Positions 52,891 through 62,576 of a stretch of 64,000 nucleotides of DNA are shown here, piece by piece. Within the stretch, counting starts at the first letter, position 1, and each line of letters begins with the position of its first letter. The notes under the pieces were generated by a model, which was given only the letters and a program-made list of their open reading frames with translations, made no database searches and was not told where the DNA came from. The stretch covers positions 10,403-74,402 of the forward strand of contig CAYYYF010000005.1 of assembly GCA_964475945.1 (NCBI GenBank), in the 5' to 3' direction. A program made the translations under genes and the position numbers. The stretch comes from JBBIQH01 sp964475945. GTDB taxonomy: Archaea > Thermoproteota > Nitrososphaeria > Nitrososphaerales > Nitrosocaldaceae.

Positions 52891-54219
52891 ATGGCAACTC
52901 AGATGAGTTACGCTAAGAGGGGTGTTGCTACCGATGAGATTAAACAGGTAGCAAGGGATGAGCAGGTAGATGTTGATAAGATAGTTAGGGGTGTAGCAAA
53001 GGGGGTTATCATAATACCAAAGAATAATGCTAGAAGGCAAGAGATAAAGATCAAGGGCATAGGAGAGGGTTTAAGTACAAAGGTTAACGTTAACATAGGC
53101 ACTTCTACACTAAGGGTTAATCTACAGGAGGAGGTTGAGAAGGCAAAGACTGCTGTTAAGTATGGTGCAGATACAATAATGGATCTCAGCGATGCTGGAG
53201 ACCTTGTAGAGATAAGGAGAACCCTTCTAGATACAGCAAGGATACCCTTTGGGTATGTTCCAGTGTATCAAGCATATGCTAATGCAGTGAGCAGATACAA
53301 GAACCCATTGGAGATGAGTGAGGATGATTTCATAAAGGCATTCGAGGATGCTGCAAAGGATGGTATAGACTTTGTTACGATACACGCTGGTATAACAAAG
53401 GATCTTGCTGAGAGGTTGCTCGAGGTCAAGAGGCATGCTGGTATAGTGAGCAAAGGGGGTACCATAACTGCTGCATGGATGATTAGGTATGGGAAGGAGA
53501 ACCCATACTATGAGCACTTTGATTACCTATGTGAGATAGCAAGAGATTACGATCTAACCTTTAGCCTTGGGGATGCCTTAAGGCCAGGCTCCATACTTGA
53601 TTCACACGATGAGTTACAGATAGCAGAGATGGTAAATGTCTCTAGGTTGGTTAAGAGGGCGCATGAGTACGATGTGCAGGTTATGGTTGAGGGTCCAGGG
53701 CATGTACCCTTGAACGAGGTTGCTGCAAATGTTAGGTTAGCAAAGTCCATGATGAATAATGCACCATACTATGTCTTAGGTCCATTGGTAACAGATGTTG
53801 CTGCTGGCTATGATCATATAGCAAGTGCAATAGGTGCAGCCATAGCAGCAAGTGAGGGTGTAGATCTATTATGCTATCTAACCCCAGCGGAGCATCTAGC
53901 ACTCCCTAGTGTAGAGGATGTTAGAGAAGGTCTTATAGCATACAAGATAGCAGCTCATGCTGGAGATATAGTTAAGATAAGGGATAGAGCAATAAAGTGG
54001 GATGCTGAGATAACCAAGGCAAGGAGGATGCTTAACTGGAGTAAGCAGATATCCTTAGCAATAGATCCAGAGAGGGCTGCAAGTATACATAACAGAGGGG
54101 GTCAGTTGTATGGCAATAATGTTCCTTGCACAATGTGTGGATCAGCATGCGTATACATAATGCTCCCAGAGCAGAGAAGGTATGATGTAGAGGAAGAGGA
54201 GAAGGTTTTAAGTAAGTGA
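52891..54219 (+). CDS. thiC: Phosphomethylpyrimidine synthase ThiC
   Basis: A 442-residue radical SAM-type ThiC with VPCTMCGSACVYIM carrying the 4Fe-4S cysteines (CxxCxxxC, about residue 410). Barrel motifs: YGADTIMDLSDAGDLVEIRR, TIHAGITKDLAERLLEVKRH, MVEGPGHVPLNEVAANV. Converts AIR to the thiamine pyrimidine. No TPP riboswitch-like sequence appears in the 60-bp upstream gap. Confidence 0.95.
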   Translation: MATQMSYAKRGVATDEIKQVARDEQVDVDKIVRGVAKGVIIIPKNNARRQEIKIKGIGEGLSTKVNVNIGTSTLRVNLQEEVEKAKTAVKYGADTIMDLSDAGDLVEIRRTLLDTARIPFGYVPVYQAYANAVSRYKNPLEMSEDDFIKAFEDAAKDGIDFVTIHAGITKDLAERLLEVKRHAGIVSKGGTITAAWMIRYGKENPYYEHFDYLCEIARDYDLTFSLGDALRPGSILDSHDELQIAEMVNVSRLVKRAHEYDVQVMVEGPGHVPLNEVAANVRLAKSMMNNAPYYVLGPLVTDVAAGYDHIASAIGAAIAASEGVDLLCYLTPAEHLALPSVEDVREGLIAYKIAAHAGDIVKIRDRAIKWDAEITKARRMLNWSKQISLAIDPERAASIHNRGGQLYGNNVPCTMCGSACVYIMLPEQRRYDVEEEEKVLSK

Positions 54220-54323
54220 TACTCCACTTTATAATACATAGATTGATCATACCTAGCCCTAACTTTAATTAAAATATAAAGATAGTTAATTAAAATAATA
54301 CTATTTGATTTTTTGATTTGCTA

Positions 54324-54629
54324 TTAAGAGGGTATATCGGGCTTTATTATATCAATGTATATCTTATCACCAACCTTTATACCAGACTCTTCATACTCCT
54401 TCATACTTAGCTTAAGGGTTGTAGTAAAACTACCAACCATCTGGTTTGCTATCATCCTATTTATATTCTTCATAAGATCCTCTAATGATGCAAAGTTACT
54501 TATGACTTGAACTCCAAATGGGCTCTGAGGCTTCTCCCTCATATCCTTTGGCTCAACCAAGGATACAAATATGTATGGACTGCCATCTGGTGCTGCGTCT
54601 ATCCTTACAACTATGTACTCCTTCCTCAT
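54324..54629 (-). CDS. Hypothetical small protein
   Basis: A 101-residue protein with a beta-rich start (EYIVVRIDAAPDGSPYIFVS) and a final strand GIKVGDKIYIDIIKPD, like a small OB/beta-barrel fold. No family recognised. Its start is 32 bp from the cofE end on the same strand, so it may be in the same transcript. Confidence 0.5.
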   Translation of the reverse strand: MRKEYIVVRIDAAPDGSPYIFVSLVEPKDMREKPQSPFGVQVISNFASLEDLMKNINRMIANQMVGSFTTTLKLSMKEYEESGIKVGDKIYIDIIKPDIPS

Positions 54630-54661
54630 ACATTATTATATCCATAACCAATGTATAATGG

Positions 54662-55444
54662 TTATGCTCCCTTTAACCCTCTTATATATAAGCATTGATC
54701 GTATGCTACTGCCAATTCATGCCAATCATAGCACTCATTACTCATCCTAATATCCAACCCCCTTACTATAACTATTGGCCTTGACTCATCTGCCTCACCC
54801 ATAAGCATGTTTGCTGTAGATGCTATACAATCTGCTACTGCATGTAATGTTACCCTCATAACATTCCCGAATATATCCTTGCTACCCCTCTTATCCAATA
54901 CTGGTTCAAACCCAGATACCGCCAATGCTACACCAGTTGTACCTACCCTAGTAGGCATCAACCTGCTATCAACTATAACTATACCTACCCTCCTCTTTGC
55001 ATATACAAGGAACTTATTCCTTAGCATATCTGCTACCTTGAATGGCTCTGATGGGTAGAGTATGGCATTATCATGCATTACATTAGATCTATCTATGCCA
55101 GCATTTGGTGCAAGCATTCCATCCTTTACAGCAAGTATGAACCCTGCTACGCCAGAGAATATATGCTCAGATTCCCTTAGCACGAGTTCACTTACCCTAG
55201 CATCCATATGATACCTTTCTGCTAACTCTCTAGCATCCCTCATAGGCTTCACATTCTTCAGATATACAAAGCGCCCTTGGCTCATTGCAACGAACTTGCT
55301 AGATAATGCTATAACATCATTATCATGAATATGCTCACCTGCATCATCTATGCTATCCATTATAACCTTGAATAGATCAAACTTACCATGCATTGGCTTA
55401 ACCCTTACTGCTACTGCATACACTAATTTATAAGAAATAAACAT
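54662..55444 (-). CDS. cofE: F420-0:gamma-glutamyl ligase CofE
   Basis: A protein of 260 residues from MFISYKLVYAVAVRVKPMHG (a longer frame to 55486 would overlap leuC). Landmarks: DVIALSSKFVAMSQGRFVYL, GMLAPNAGIDRSNVMHDNAI and KRRVGIVIVDSRLMPTRVGT, followed by TGVALAVSGFEPVLDKRGSK. It adds glutamates to coenzyme F420. The start is 35 bp from the leuC start, so the two share a divergent promoter. No TM region. Confidence 0.9.
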   Translation of the reverse strand: MFISYKLVYAVAVRVKPMHGKFDLFKVIMDSIDDAGEHIHDNDVIALSSKFVAMSQGRFVYLKNVKPMRDARELAERYHMDARVSELVLRESEHIFSGVAGFILAVKDGMLAPNAGIDRSNVMHDNAILYPSEPFKVADMLRNKFLVYAKRRVGIVIVDSRLMPTRVGTTGVALAVSGFEPVLDKRGSKDIFGNVMRVTLHAVADCIASTANMLMGEADESRPIVIVRGLDIRMSNECYDWHELAVAYDQCLYIRGLKGA

Positions 55445-55479
55445 TATTAATGGGTTACCTTCAAGGATACTGCATGGGT

Positions 55480-56751
55480 ATGACAATAACTGAGAAGATA
55501 CTTGCTAGAGCAGCAGAGAAGGATAGGGTTACTGCTGGTGATGTTGTATTTGCTAAAGTTGATAAGGTCATGGTGCATGATGTCTCAGGCCCAGGGGTTA
55601 TGATGGTGCTCAGGGAGCTTGAGAGGAAGGGTATGAGCATCAAGGTATGGGATCCAGATAGGGTATGGATAGCAGAGGATCACTTTGTGCCAGCAGTAGA
55701 TAAGATAGCAGCAGAGAATATAGTAACACTTGAGAGCATGAGTAAGAGGTTTGGTATAAAGAAACACTTTAGGTATGGTATGGGGCAGTATGGTATATGC
55801 CATACCCTATCGCATGAAGAGGCGTTGGTGCTTCCAGGTGAGGTCTATGTTGGTGGAGATTCTCATACAAATACAACAGGAGCACTAGGATGCTTCGCTA
55901 CTGGTATGGGGCATACAGATATAGCATATGTTCTTGTGCATGGGAAGATATGGTTTAGAGTACCAGAGACCATACTCTTCAAGTTAGAGGGTAAGATGCC
56001 AGATTACCTTATGGCTAAGGATATAATACTTAAGATAATAGGTGATAATGGGACTGATAGAGCAAATTACAAGGCTATGCAGTTCTCAGGCTCAGCTATA
56101 AAAGAGATGCCCATGGATGAGAGGTTCACATTAACTAACATGACAACCGAGGCAGGGGCAAAGAATGGTATAATAGAGCCTGATGAGAGGACAGTAGCAT
56201 ATGTTAGAGAGAGGACAGATAAGCCATTCAAGGTAGTAAAGGGTGATGAGGATGCTGAGTATGAGGAGGTATTTACATATGAGGTTGATAGGTTGGAGCC
56301 TATAGTGGCAAAGCCATACTCTCCAGCAAATATATCATATGCAAGGGAGTTGAGTAATGTAGAGATAGATAAGGCATACATAGGCTCATGCACAGGTGCA
56401 AAGTATACCGATCTGCTAGAGGCAGCAAGGATACTGAAAGGAAGAAGATCAAAGGTTAGGCTTGAGGTGCTTCCAGCATCACAGAGCATATACGCAAGGG
56501 CATTAAGAGAAGGCTTGATAAGCATATTCCTTGATACAGGGGCGGTTATAGGACCTCCTACATGTGGTGCATGCTGTGGGGCACATATGGGTGTATTGGC
56601 AAGGGATGAAGTATGCATAAGCACAACAAACAGGAACTTCCCTGGTAGGATGGGGCATGTTGAATCAAAGACTTACTTAGCGTCACCTAAGGTAGTTGCA
56701 GCATCTGCTATAACAGGAAGGATAACAGATCCAAGGGATCTAGGGAACTGA
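55480..56751 (+). CDS. leuC: 3-isopropylmalate/homoaconitate-type dehydratase large subunit
   Basis: A protein of 423 residues from MTITEKILARAAEKDRVTAG. 4Fe-4S and substrate motifs: VYVGGDSHTNTTGALGCFAT, SCTGAKYTDLLEAARIL and GPPTCGACCGAHMGVLA. The archaeal LeuC/HacA family does leucine (isopropylmalate), or homocitrate/homoaconitate chemistry; the two are hard to tell apart by eye. leuD overlaps by one base at the stop. Confidence 0.85.
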   Translation: MTITEKILARAAEKDRVTAGDVVFAKVDKVMVHDVSGPGVMMVLRELERKGMSIKVWDPDRVWIAEDHFVPAVDKIAAENIVTLESMSKRFGIKKHFRYGMGQYGICHTLSHEEALVLPGEVYVGGDSHTNTTGALGCFATGMGHTDIAYVLVHGKIWFRVPETILFKLEGKMPDYLMAKDIILKIIGDNGTDRANYKAMQFSGSAIKEMPMDERFTLTNMTTEAGAKNGIIEPDERTVAYVRERTDKPFKVVKGDEDAEYEEVFTYEVDRLEPIVAKPYSPANISYARELSNVEIDKAYIGSCTGAKYTDLLEAARILKGRRSKVRLEVLPASQSIYARALREGLISIFLDTGAVIGPPTCGACCGAHMGVLARDEVCISTTNRNFPGRMGHVESKTYLASPKVVAASAITGRITDPRDLGN

Positions 56752-57254
56752 TGGTGGTGCATATGCTTAGAGGTAGAGTCCACAAATATGCCAGAGATAA
56801 TATAGATACAGATGTTATAATCCCTGGTCCTTACCTAAAGATAATGGATCCAAATGAGTTAGCAAAGCATGCAATGGAGGGCTTGGATAGGGATTTTGTT
56901 AAGAAGGTGAAGAAGGGAGACTTTATACTTGCTGGGAGAAACTTTGGTTGTGGCTCAAGTAGGGAGCATGCACCTATAGCATTAAGTTATGCTGGTATTA
57001 AGGCAGTGCTAGCATTATCCTTTGCTAGGATATTCTACAGAAATGCTGTTGATGGTGCATACCTTTTACCAATAGAGGTAGGTGAGGATGCATACAAGGA
57101 GATAAGTGATGGTGATGAGTTAGAGATAGATATAGATAACAATACCATCAAGGATGTAACTACAAGTAAGGTGTATAGGATAAAACCATTCCCTCCACTT
57201 ATAAAGGAGATAATAGATGCTGGGGGCTTGTTCAACTATAAGGTAAGGGCTTGA
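56751..57254 (+). CDS. leuD: 3-isopropylmalate/homoaconitate-type dehydratase small subunit
   Basis: A 167-residue small subunit with DNIDTDVIIPGPYLK, the swivel motif NFGCGSSREHAPIALSYAGI (about residue 65) and SFARIFYRNAVDGAYLLPIE. It completes the LeuCD hydro-lyase. MLRGRV four codons later (56763) is an alternative start. Confidence 0.85.
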   Translation: MVVHMLRGRVHKYARDNIDTDVIIPGPYLKIMDPNELAKHAMEGLDRDFVKKVKKGDFILAGRNFGCGSSREHAPIALSYAGIKAVLALSFARIFYRNAVDGAYLLPIEVGEDAYKEISDGDELEIDIDNNTIKDVTTSKVYRIKPFPPLIKEIIDAGGLFNYKVRA

Positions 57255-57318
57255 CTCATCAATAATATTATCCATTAGATATTAGCATCTCATTTTTATT
57301 AATTAAAAGGTTATTAAT

Positions 57319-57597
57319 ATGTTCAACATTTATTATATCGTGATAGTTAATAATAACAAGGAGAGGGAGTATATACATACCGTAACCAAGTTAGGTACAG
57401 TATCAATACCAATACCGTTAAGGCGTAAGTACGGGATAACTAAGGGCTCAAAGATCAAGTTCGTAGATAACAACGATGGTATAAGGCTTATACCTCTAGT
57501 ATCTTTGCATCATATGTTTGGTATAGATAGAGGCAATGCTGCACCGATAAGGAAGATACTCCATGATATGATAGAGGGTAGGAAGGGTGTAACCTGA
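57319..57597 (+). CDS. AbrB-type antitoxin/regulator
   Basis: A 92-residue protein. SpoVT/AbrB fold: VTKLGTVSIPIPLRRKYGIT, then KGSKIKFVDNNDGIRLIPL. Followed after 64 bp by a PIN-domain gene, the order of an AbrB-type VapBC toxin-antitoxin pair. Probably autorepresses the unit. The N-terminus may begin at a later Met. Confidence 0.7.
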   Translation: MFNIYYIVIVNNNKEREYIHTVTKLGTVSIPIPLRRKYGITKGSKIKFVDNNDGIRLIPLVSLHHMFGIDRGNAAPIRKILHDMIEGRKGVT

Positions 57598-57661
57598 TTA
57601 CTGCAAGGGTTAAGAGATGCACACTAGCATAGATTCAAGGAAGGATCTCTATAGTAAGGGC

Positions 57662-58066
57662 ATGAAGACATACATAGTAGACTCTACAGTTATCTTGCTA
57701 TACTTTCTAGGCAATAGAAGGGCTAAAGAGGTTATAGACTCTATACTAAATGATCATGCAATAGGTTACATGCTTGAACCTTGCGTAGCAGAGCTCTTCC
57801 AGAGGCTAACTCAGTATCTAGGGTATACTGTTGCTAGCAGTAGGCTTGAGGCCATAAAGAACTCAAATATAAGGCTAGTGAATATAGACTTTGATCTTAT
57901 AAAGGATGCTGGTAGGCTGAAGGCTATAAACCCAAATATACCTATGCTATATGCTTACATGATGGCATTAGCAAAGAGGCATAATGCAGTTATAGTTACT
58001 GCAGATAAGAATATTAGGAGTGATGAGTGTGCAATAGAGTATATAGATGAGGAGTTTTTATATTAA
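57662..58066 (+). CDS. PIN-domain ribonuclease toxin (VapC-like)
   Basis: A protein of 134 residues from MKTYIVDSTVILLYFLGNRR (a start at 57617 would add 15 unlikely residues). PIN acids: IVDSTVIL (first Asp), EPCVAELFQRL (Glu), then VTADKNI (third Asp) and the terminal acidic patch. Unlike the broken vapC at 22.3 kb, this one is intact with its AbrB partner. Confidence 0.75.
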   Translation: MKTYIVDSTVILLYFLGNRRAKEVIDSILNDHAIGYMLEPCVAELFQRLTQYLGYTVASSRLEAIKNSNIRLVNIDFDLIKDAGRLKAINPNIPMLYAYMMALAKRHNAVIVTADKNIRSDECAIEYIDEEFLY

Positions 58067-58072
58067 TTAAAA

Positions 58073-60169
58073 TTAATTCTCCATCTCCTCAAACATCTCT
58101 ATCTTTGCCTTACCTCTCTTCATAAGAGCAAATATTGCTATTATCACTGTAACCCATATGGCACTCATTATAACATTCTGGAAGCTTACATATACATAGG
58201 GTATAGCATCCTCTATATTCTTCTCTAGAGTTGCTAACTGTGCCCTAACATCCCCCATACCTGTGTTGAATGCCTCTGAGTCCTTGGGTATGAAGGAGAG
58301 TAACCTTAACCTATCCTTTATACCATCTATACTCTTATGCATCAGAGCAAAGTCTGTCTTTGCTGTTGGGAATACCCATACAGGGTTGCCTTGCTCTGGT
58401 ATGAGTACCTCTGCGCTTACGACATAATCTAGCATCTCTGTAGGCGATGGCGATGTTATTGCTACCTTTAGGTAACCTCTTGCCTTCTCTAATGGATACA
58501 CTATTGATGCATAACCTATATATGCCATTACTACTCCAAAGATCAGAAGGGCAAGTATACCAGCAAGTACAACCTTGTATCTGCTCATGCTAACCTCCTC
58601 TTTACTTGTTTGCTCTTGCTTATTAACTTTAACCTTACTACCTTCATCTACTATATCCTTCTTACCTATATTAATTGAATGTGCTATGCTAAGCACTGCT
58701 ATATAGATAAAGCCTGATGCCTGTATAGCAAGTATTGGTGCAAATACAGCATTACCATTGAATATTGCTATGAATATACCCAATATACCGTATGCAGCAA
58801 AGAATATCTCTAGCAGAGTTGTCTTTGTGAAGGGTAATACGTAATCCTTGCTCCTCCAATCCTCTCCTTTCTTTGTTATACCAAACTTTGGGGTCCTATG
58901 GAATACTGACTTGCTACCTAGCAGCGCATCAAATACAGCTATTGTATTGCTTACAGATATCCCTGTAAAGAATAGTATTAGGAAGAAATAGGACTTTATC
59001 CTTGATAATATCCTATCAGGGAAGAGCCTACTTATTATATAGATATAGAATGCAGGGCCAAAGAGTATGTAGATAAGCAAGGGGGATATAGGGGATGATG
59101 ATATAGGGTAGATGTTGTAGTTTACTGCTATAAGCAATGGCAAGAGTAGATACTGTATTAGTAATAGTGGGTGCACTATATGCCTAGTAAGTTGTATAAA
59201 CGCTTGGATCTTTGTATCTAATTGTAGGTTCTTGCTTAGGAGTATCTTATCTAATAGTTTCAATGCACACTGTATGGAACCCTTTGCCCATCTATACTGC
59301 TGTCTCTTTGCAGCATTAATCTGAACTGGTAACTCAGCATCAACCACAACATCATCAAGGAATATACACTTCCATCCCTTCATCTGTGCCCTATAGCTTA
59401 GATCAAGGTCTTCAACCAATGTGCCTACATGCCATCCCCCACTATCCTCTATGCATCTCCTCCTCCATACCCCAGCAGTGCCATTGAAGTTCATGAATAT
59501 ATGGGTAAGGCTCTTAGCCTTCTGCTCTACAATGAAATGAAAGTCTAGGCTCAATGCCTGTGCTTGTGTAAGTGTTGAATAACCCTCATTTACATGCCCC
59601 CATCTGCACTGCACTAGCCCTATACGCTCATCGTTGAAGCAAGGCATAACCCTCTTAAGGAACCATGGAGGGGGTATAAAATCAGCATCAAATATTGCTA
59701 TAAACTCACCCTTTGCAACCTTTAAGCCTTCTTTCAAGGCTCCTGCCTTGTAACCCTTCCTATTGCTACGTGTTATATGCACTATATCATAACCCTTTGC
59801 CTTATAATACTCAACTATATCCCTGCATATTTCTCTAGTCTCGTCTGTAGAGTCATCAAGTACCTGTATCTCTAACCTATCCCTTGGGTAGTCCATGCTA
59901 CACACTGCCCTTATAAGCCTATTAACAACATACTTCTCATTGTATATTGGTAACTGCACTGTAACTGTGGGGTAATCGCTCTGCTGATAGCATGATAATG
60001 TTACTGCCTTACCCCCTCTTCCAATATCGCTCTTTGTTAATATCCTTACAATCCTCTCATTATTCTTATTCTTTAATGAGAGAAAGAAGAGGTAATAGAA
60101 GTTAAAGCCATATATACTCATTATCCATGATACCATCACAAATACCATGAACATTACATACTCTATCAT
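58073..60169 (-). CDS. Family-2 glycosyltransferase (cellulose synthase-like) with C-terminal ectodomain
   Basis: A 698-residue membrane glycosyltransferase. GT2 motifs: PTVTVQLPIYNEKYVVNRLI, FIAIFDADFIPPPWFL (DxD), GTLVEDLDLSYRAQMKGW (ED) and KRQQYRWAKGSIQCALKLLD (QxxRW). One N-terminal and about six further membrane helices. After a Lys/Glu-rich loop come two more helices flanking an exported helical domain of about 110 residues (YASIVYPLEKARGYLKVAIT onward), not usual for the family. It likely makes a surface polysaccharide. Confidence 0.85.
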   Translation of the reverse strand: MIEYVMFMVFVMVSWIMSIYGFNFYYLFFLSLKNKNNERIVRILTKSDIGRGGKAVTLSCYQQSDYPTVTVQLPIYNEKYVVNRLIRAVCSMDYPRDRLEIQVLDDSTDETREICRDIVEYYKAKGYDIVHITRSNRKGYKAGALKEGLKVAKGEFIAIFDADFIPPPWFLKRVMPCFNDERIGLVQCRWGHVNEGYSTLTQAQALSLDFHFIVEQKAKSLTHIFMNFNGTAGVWRRRCIEDSGGWHVGTLVEDLDLSYRAQMKGWKCIFLDDVVVDAELPVQINAAKRQQYRWAKGSIQCALKLLDKILLSKNLQLDTKIQAFIQLTRHIVHPLLLIQYLLLPLLIAVNYNIYPISSSPISPLLIYILFGPAFYIYIISRLFPDRILSRIKSYFFLILFFTGISVSNTIAVFDALLGSKSVFHRTPKFGITKKGEDWRSKDYVLPFTKTTLLEIFFAAYGILGIFIAIFNGNAVFAPILAIQASGFIYIAVLSIAHSINIGKKDIVDEGSKVKVNKQEQTSKEEVSMSRYKVVLAGILALLIFGVVMAYIGYASIVYPLEKARGYLKVAITSPSPTEMLDYVVSAEVLIPEQGNPVWVFPTAKTDFALMHKSIDGIKDRLRLLSFIPKDSEAFNTGMGDVRAQLATLEKNIEDAIPYVYVSFQNVIMSAIWVTVIIAIFALMKRGKAKIEMFEEMEN

Positions 60170-60239
60170 CCATTACCCTAATCCTTGCTAGTAATATAAG
60201 CAATACTCTTAAATAAATAATTAATAAAATCTAGAATTG

Positions 60240-61214
60240 TTAGCCTTTCTTAGTTATCTTTATGGCCATCGGGGGGCATACAGTCTCACATGCGAAGCAG
60301 AATATGCAATCAGCCTCCCTGGCAGGATCTGCCTTCTTCTCGGATGCTGGATGCCCTGGTGTCTCAAACCACTCATATACATTAACTGGACATGCCTCTA
60401 TGCAGGCACCATCTGCAACACATATATCAAAGTCTACTGCAACGTATGTGCCATGGATGCCTAGTAGTTGGGGAGGATTTACAGGTCCCCATACCGCATG
60501 ACCTGTATGCTCACCTGCAACCTGCCTATTATTCCTAAAGTTTGGATCTATACCCTTACCAGTAGCAGTATGAGCAGCTGGTTTTGCTGTTGTAGTTGCT
60601 GTTGTAGTTGCTGTTGTAGTTGCTGTTGCTGCTGGCTTTGCTACCTGAGCTGTTTGCTGTTGTGCTACTTGCTGAACAACCTGTACTTGCTGCATACTTG
60701 CTAAAGGTGTTAAACCCTCAAGCCTCTTCCTTGCTGTACTCTCATCCATCTTATACTTGCTTGCCCAATACTTGACCAGTTTATCACCTATTATGGTATT
60801 CCTTAGTATGGTATCTATAACCATCTTTGCATGGTTATCAGCCTTTGTCCTATAGTTCTTAACCCAGTATGCATCAGGGAAGTAATCGAGTGGCTTTATC
60901 TGATATATTATATCTATAACCTCCCCAGTTACTATCTCAACTGTAACCTCTAACTCTGCCTCCTTCCACTCCTCTACCTTTGTTGATGTAACATCATACT
61001 CCTTCCATCTGTAAGTAACATAGATCCTATCAGCATAAGCGTCAACCTTGAAGATTCTGCTTAATGCACTCACAACCTTATCTATATCCTCTTTACTTGT
61101 TAGATCTACTGGTAGCCTATATAATCCATACTTGTAGCCATGCAAAGGATAGACCCCTCTCTTCGTAGTCTCTGATAATACTGCATATACCTTATCCTCC
61201 AGTAATGAAGACAT
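60240..61214 (-). CDS. Zinc-type ferredoxin fused to an unknown N-terminal domain
   Basis: A 324-residue protein. Residues 1-175 form an unrecognised mixed domain; 175-225 are a Gln/Ala/Thr linker (QQVAQQQTAQVAKPAATATT); the rest is a zinc-containing, two-cluster ferredoxin: GIDPNFRNNRQVAGEHTGHA (zinc-site His region), DICVADGACIEACPVNVYEW and ADCIFCFACETVCPPMAIK. The two clusters lack the usual first spacing in the first site (Cx2DG type as in Sulfolobus ferredoxin). An electron carrier with a fused partner. Confidence 0.8.
   Translation of the reverse strand: MSSLLEDKVYAVLSETTKRGVYPLHGYKYGLYRLPVDLTSKEDIDKVVSALSRIFKVDAYADRIYVTYRWKEYDVTSTKVEEWKEAELEVTVEIVTGEVIDIIYQIKPLDYFPDAYWVKNYRTKADNHAKMVIDTILRNTIIGDKLVKYWASKYKMDESTARKRLEGLTPLASMQQVQVVQQVAQQQTAQVAKPAATATTTATTTATTTAKPAAHTATGKGIDPNFRNNRQVAGEHTGHAVWGPVNPPQLLGIHGTYVAVDFDICVADGACIEACPVNVYEWFETPGHPASEKKADPAREADCIFCFACETVCPPMAIKITKKG
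60586..60621. repeat. 12-bp tandem repeat in ferredoxin linker
   Basis: Three copies of GCTGTTGTAGTT (60586, 60598, 60610) encode the ATTT-type repeats of the linker on the minus strand. Probably slippage-driven variation of linker length. Confidence 0.85.
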
Positions 61215-61309
61215 AAGATATATTTAATTACTTTACATAAAAACTTTTATCTTATAAATCTTTCATAAGTGAAGAAAATTTATATTCATCTAACTTATTT
61301 AGATTAGGT

Positions 61310-62509
61310 ATGAAGAGAAGGCTTCTAGGCATACTAGGCCCAGCAACAGTTGTTAGTGTAGCATACATGGACCCTGGTAACTTTGGTAGCAACATAGCCT
61401 CAGCCTCACTTGGCCTTGATCTCCTATGGGTAGTATGGGTATCAAGTATGATAGCGATGCTACTCCAATACCTCTCAGGGAAGCTGGGAATACTTACTGG
61501 CAAGTCAATAGTTGATCTAACCCTACAAAGGTTTAAGCATAATAGTGTAGGAATGGTAGCAGGTAGGCTCTATGCAATACCTTTACTTGCAGTAGTAATA
61601 GCAACAGATATGGCAGAGTTCCTAGGTATAACTCTAGGCCTACACTTACTTACAGGCATACCTATGCTCTTTACTGCCTTACTTGCAGTAGTTGATATAC
61701 TCATACTATTCATCTTAACTGATAGAAAGGGTGGATTTGAGATGCTTATAGGCTCATTAGTTGCTCTAATAGGTTTAAGCTATATTATACAACTGTATAT
61801 AATTGCACCAGATCCTAATGCTATACTAGAGAGTAGTATTACACCAAGGCTTAATGATAGTAGGCAGGTTATACTTGCAGCAAGCATACTTGGTGCAACT
61901 GTAATGCCCCATGCACTCATGCTACATGGATACCTTACAGCGGATAGATGGAATAGGGTAAAGGAGAAGGTAAGGAGGCATATGAGGGAGACTATAGCAT
62001 ATTTAAGTATAGCAGCAGTTATAAATGCATCATTACAGATAGCATCATATGGAGCATTCTACACAAATGGCATAGAGGTTACAGATATAGATAAGGCTTA
62101 CCATACACTAAAGCCTTTGTATGGAGTATTTGCAGCAGATGCATTTGGTATTGCATTACTAGCATCTGGCATCTCCTCGAGTCTTGTAAGCGTTGTTGCT
62201 GGACAGAAGGTTATTGAGAGTATAAGGGGTAAGAGGATGGAACAGTGGAGAGTTAGGCTATCTGTTAGGCTGATTAACATGGTACCATTGCTTATAGCAT
62301 TACTGGTTGGTGTAAAGGCAATAGATATGCTAGTATACTCTCAGGTTGTCCTATCCCTTACCTTACCATTCATAGCCATACCCTTGGTTGTTATTGCATC
62401 AAGGATTGGTATAATAAGCATCCCTACAAAGGTTGCAAGTGTTATAGCAGTCATCTTCATAGTCATGCTTAATATAATGCTATTAATCTTTGATTCAATA
62501 ATACACTAG
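61310..62509 (+). CDS. Nramp-family divalent metal transporter
   Basis: A 399-residue protein with about eleven membrane helices. The metal-binding TM1 motif SVAYMDPGNFGSNIA (DPGN, about residue 20) and TM6 ATVMPHALMLHGYLTADR (MPH) are both kept. It imports manganese or iron with protons. Divergent from the ferredoxin gene with about 95 bp between starts. Confidence 0.9.
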   Translation: MKRRLLGILGPATVVSVAYMDPGNFGSNIASASLGLDLLWVVWVSSMIAMLLQYLSGKLGILTGKSIVDLTLQRFKHNSVGMVAGRLYAIPLLAVVIATDMAEFLGITLGLHLLTGIPMLFTALLAVVDILILFILTDRKGGFEMLIGSLVALIGLSYIIQLYIIAPDPNAILESSITPRLNDSRQVILAASILGATVMPHALMLHGYLTADRWNRVKEKVRRHMRETIAYLSIAAVINASLQIASYGAFYTNGIEVTDIDKAYHTLKPLYGVFAADAFGIALLASGISSSLVSVVAGQKVIESIRGKRMEQWRVRLSVRLINMVPLLIALLVGVKAIDMLVYSQVVLSLTLPFIAIPLVVIASRIGIISIPTKVASVIAVIFIVMLNIMLLIFDSIIH

Positions 62510-62576
62510 GATACAGAAAGATTGTTTTAGCAACATGGCTATTAGTTTTTATTTAGTCTATCTTAATGCTGTATAT

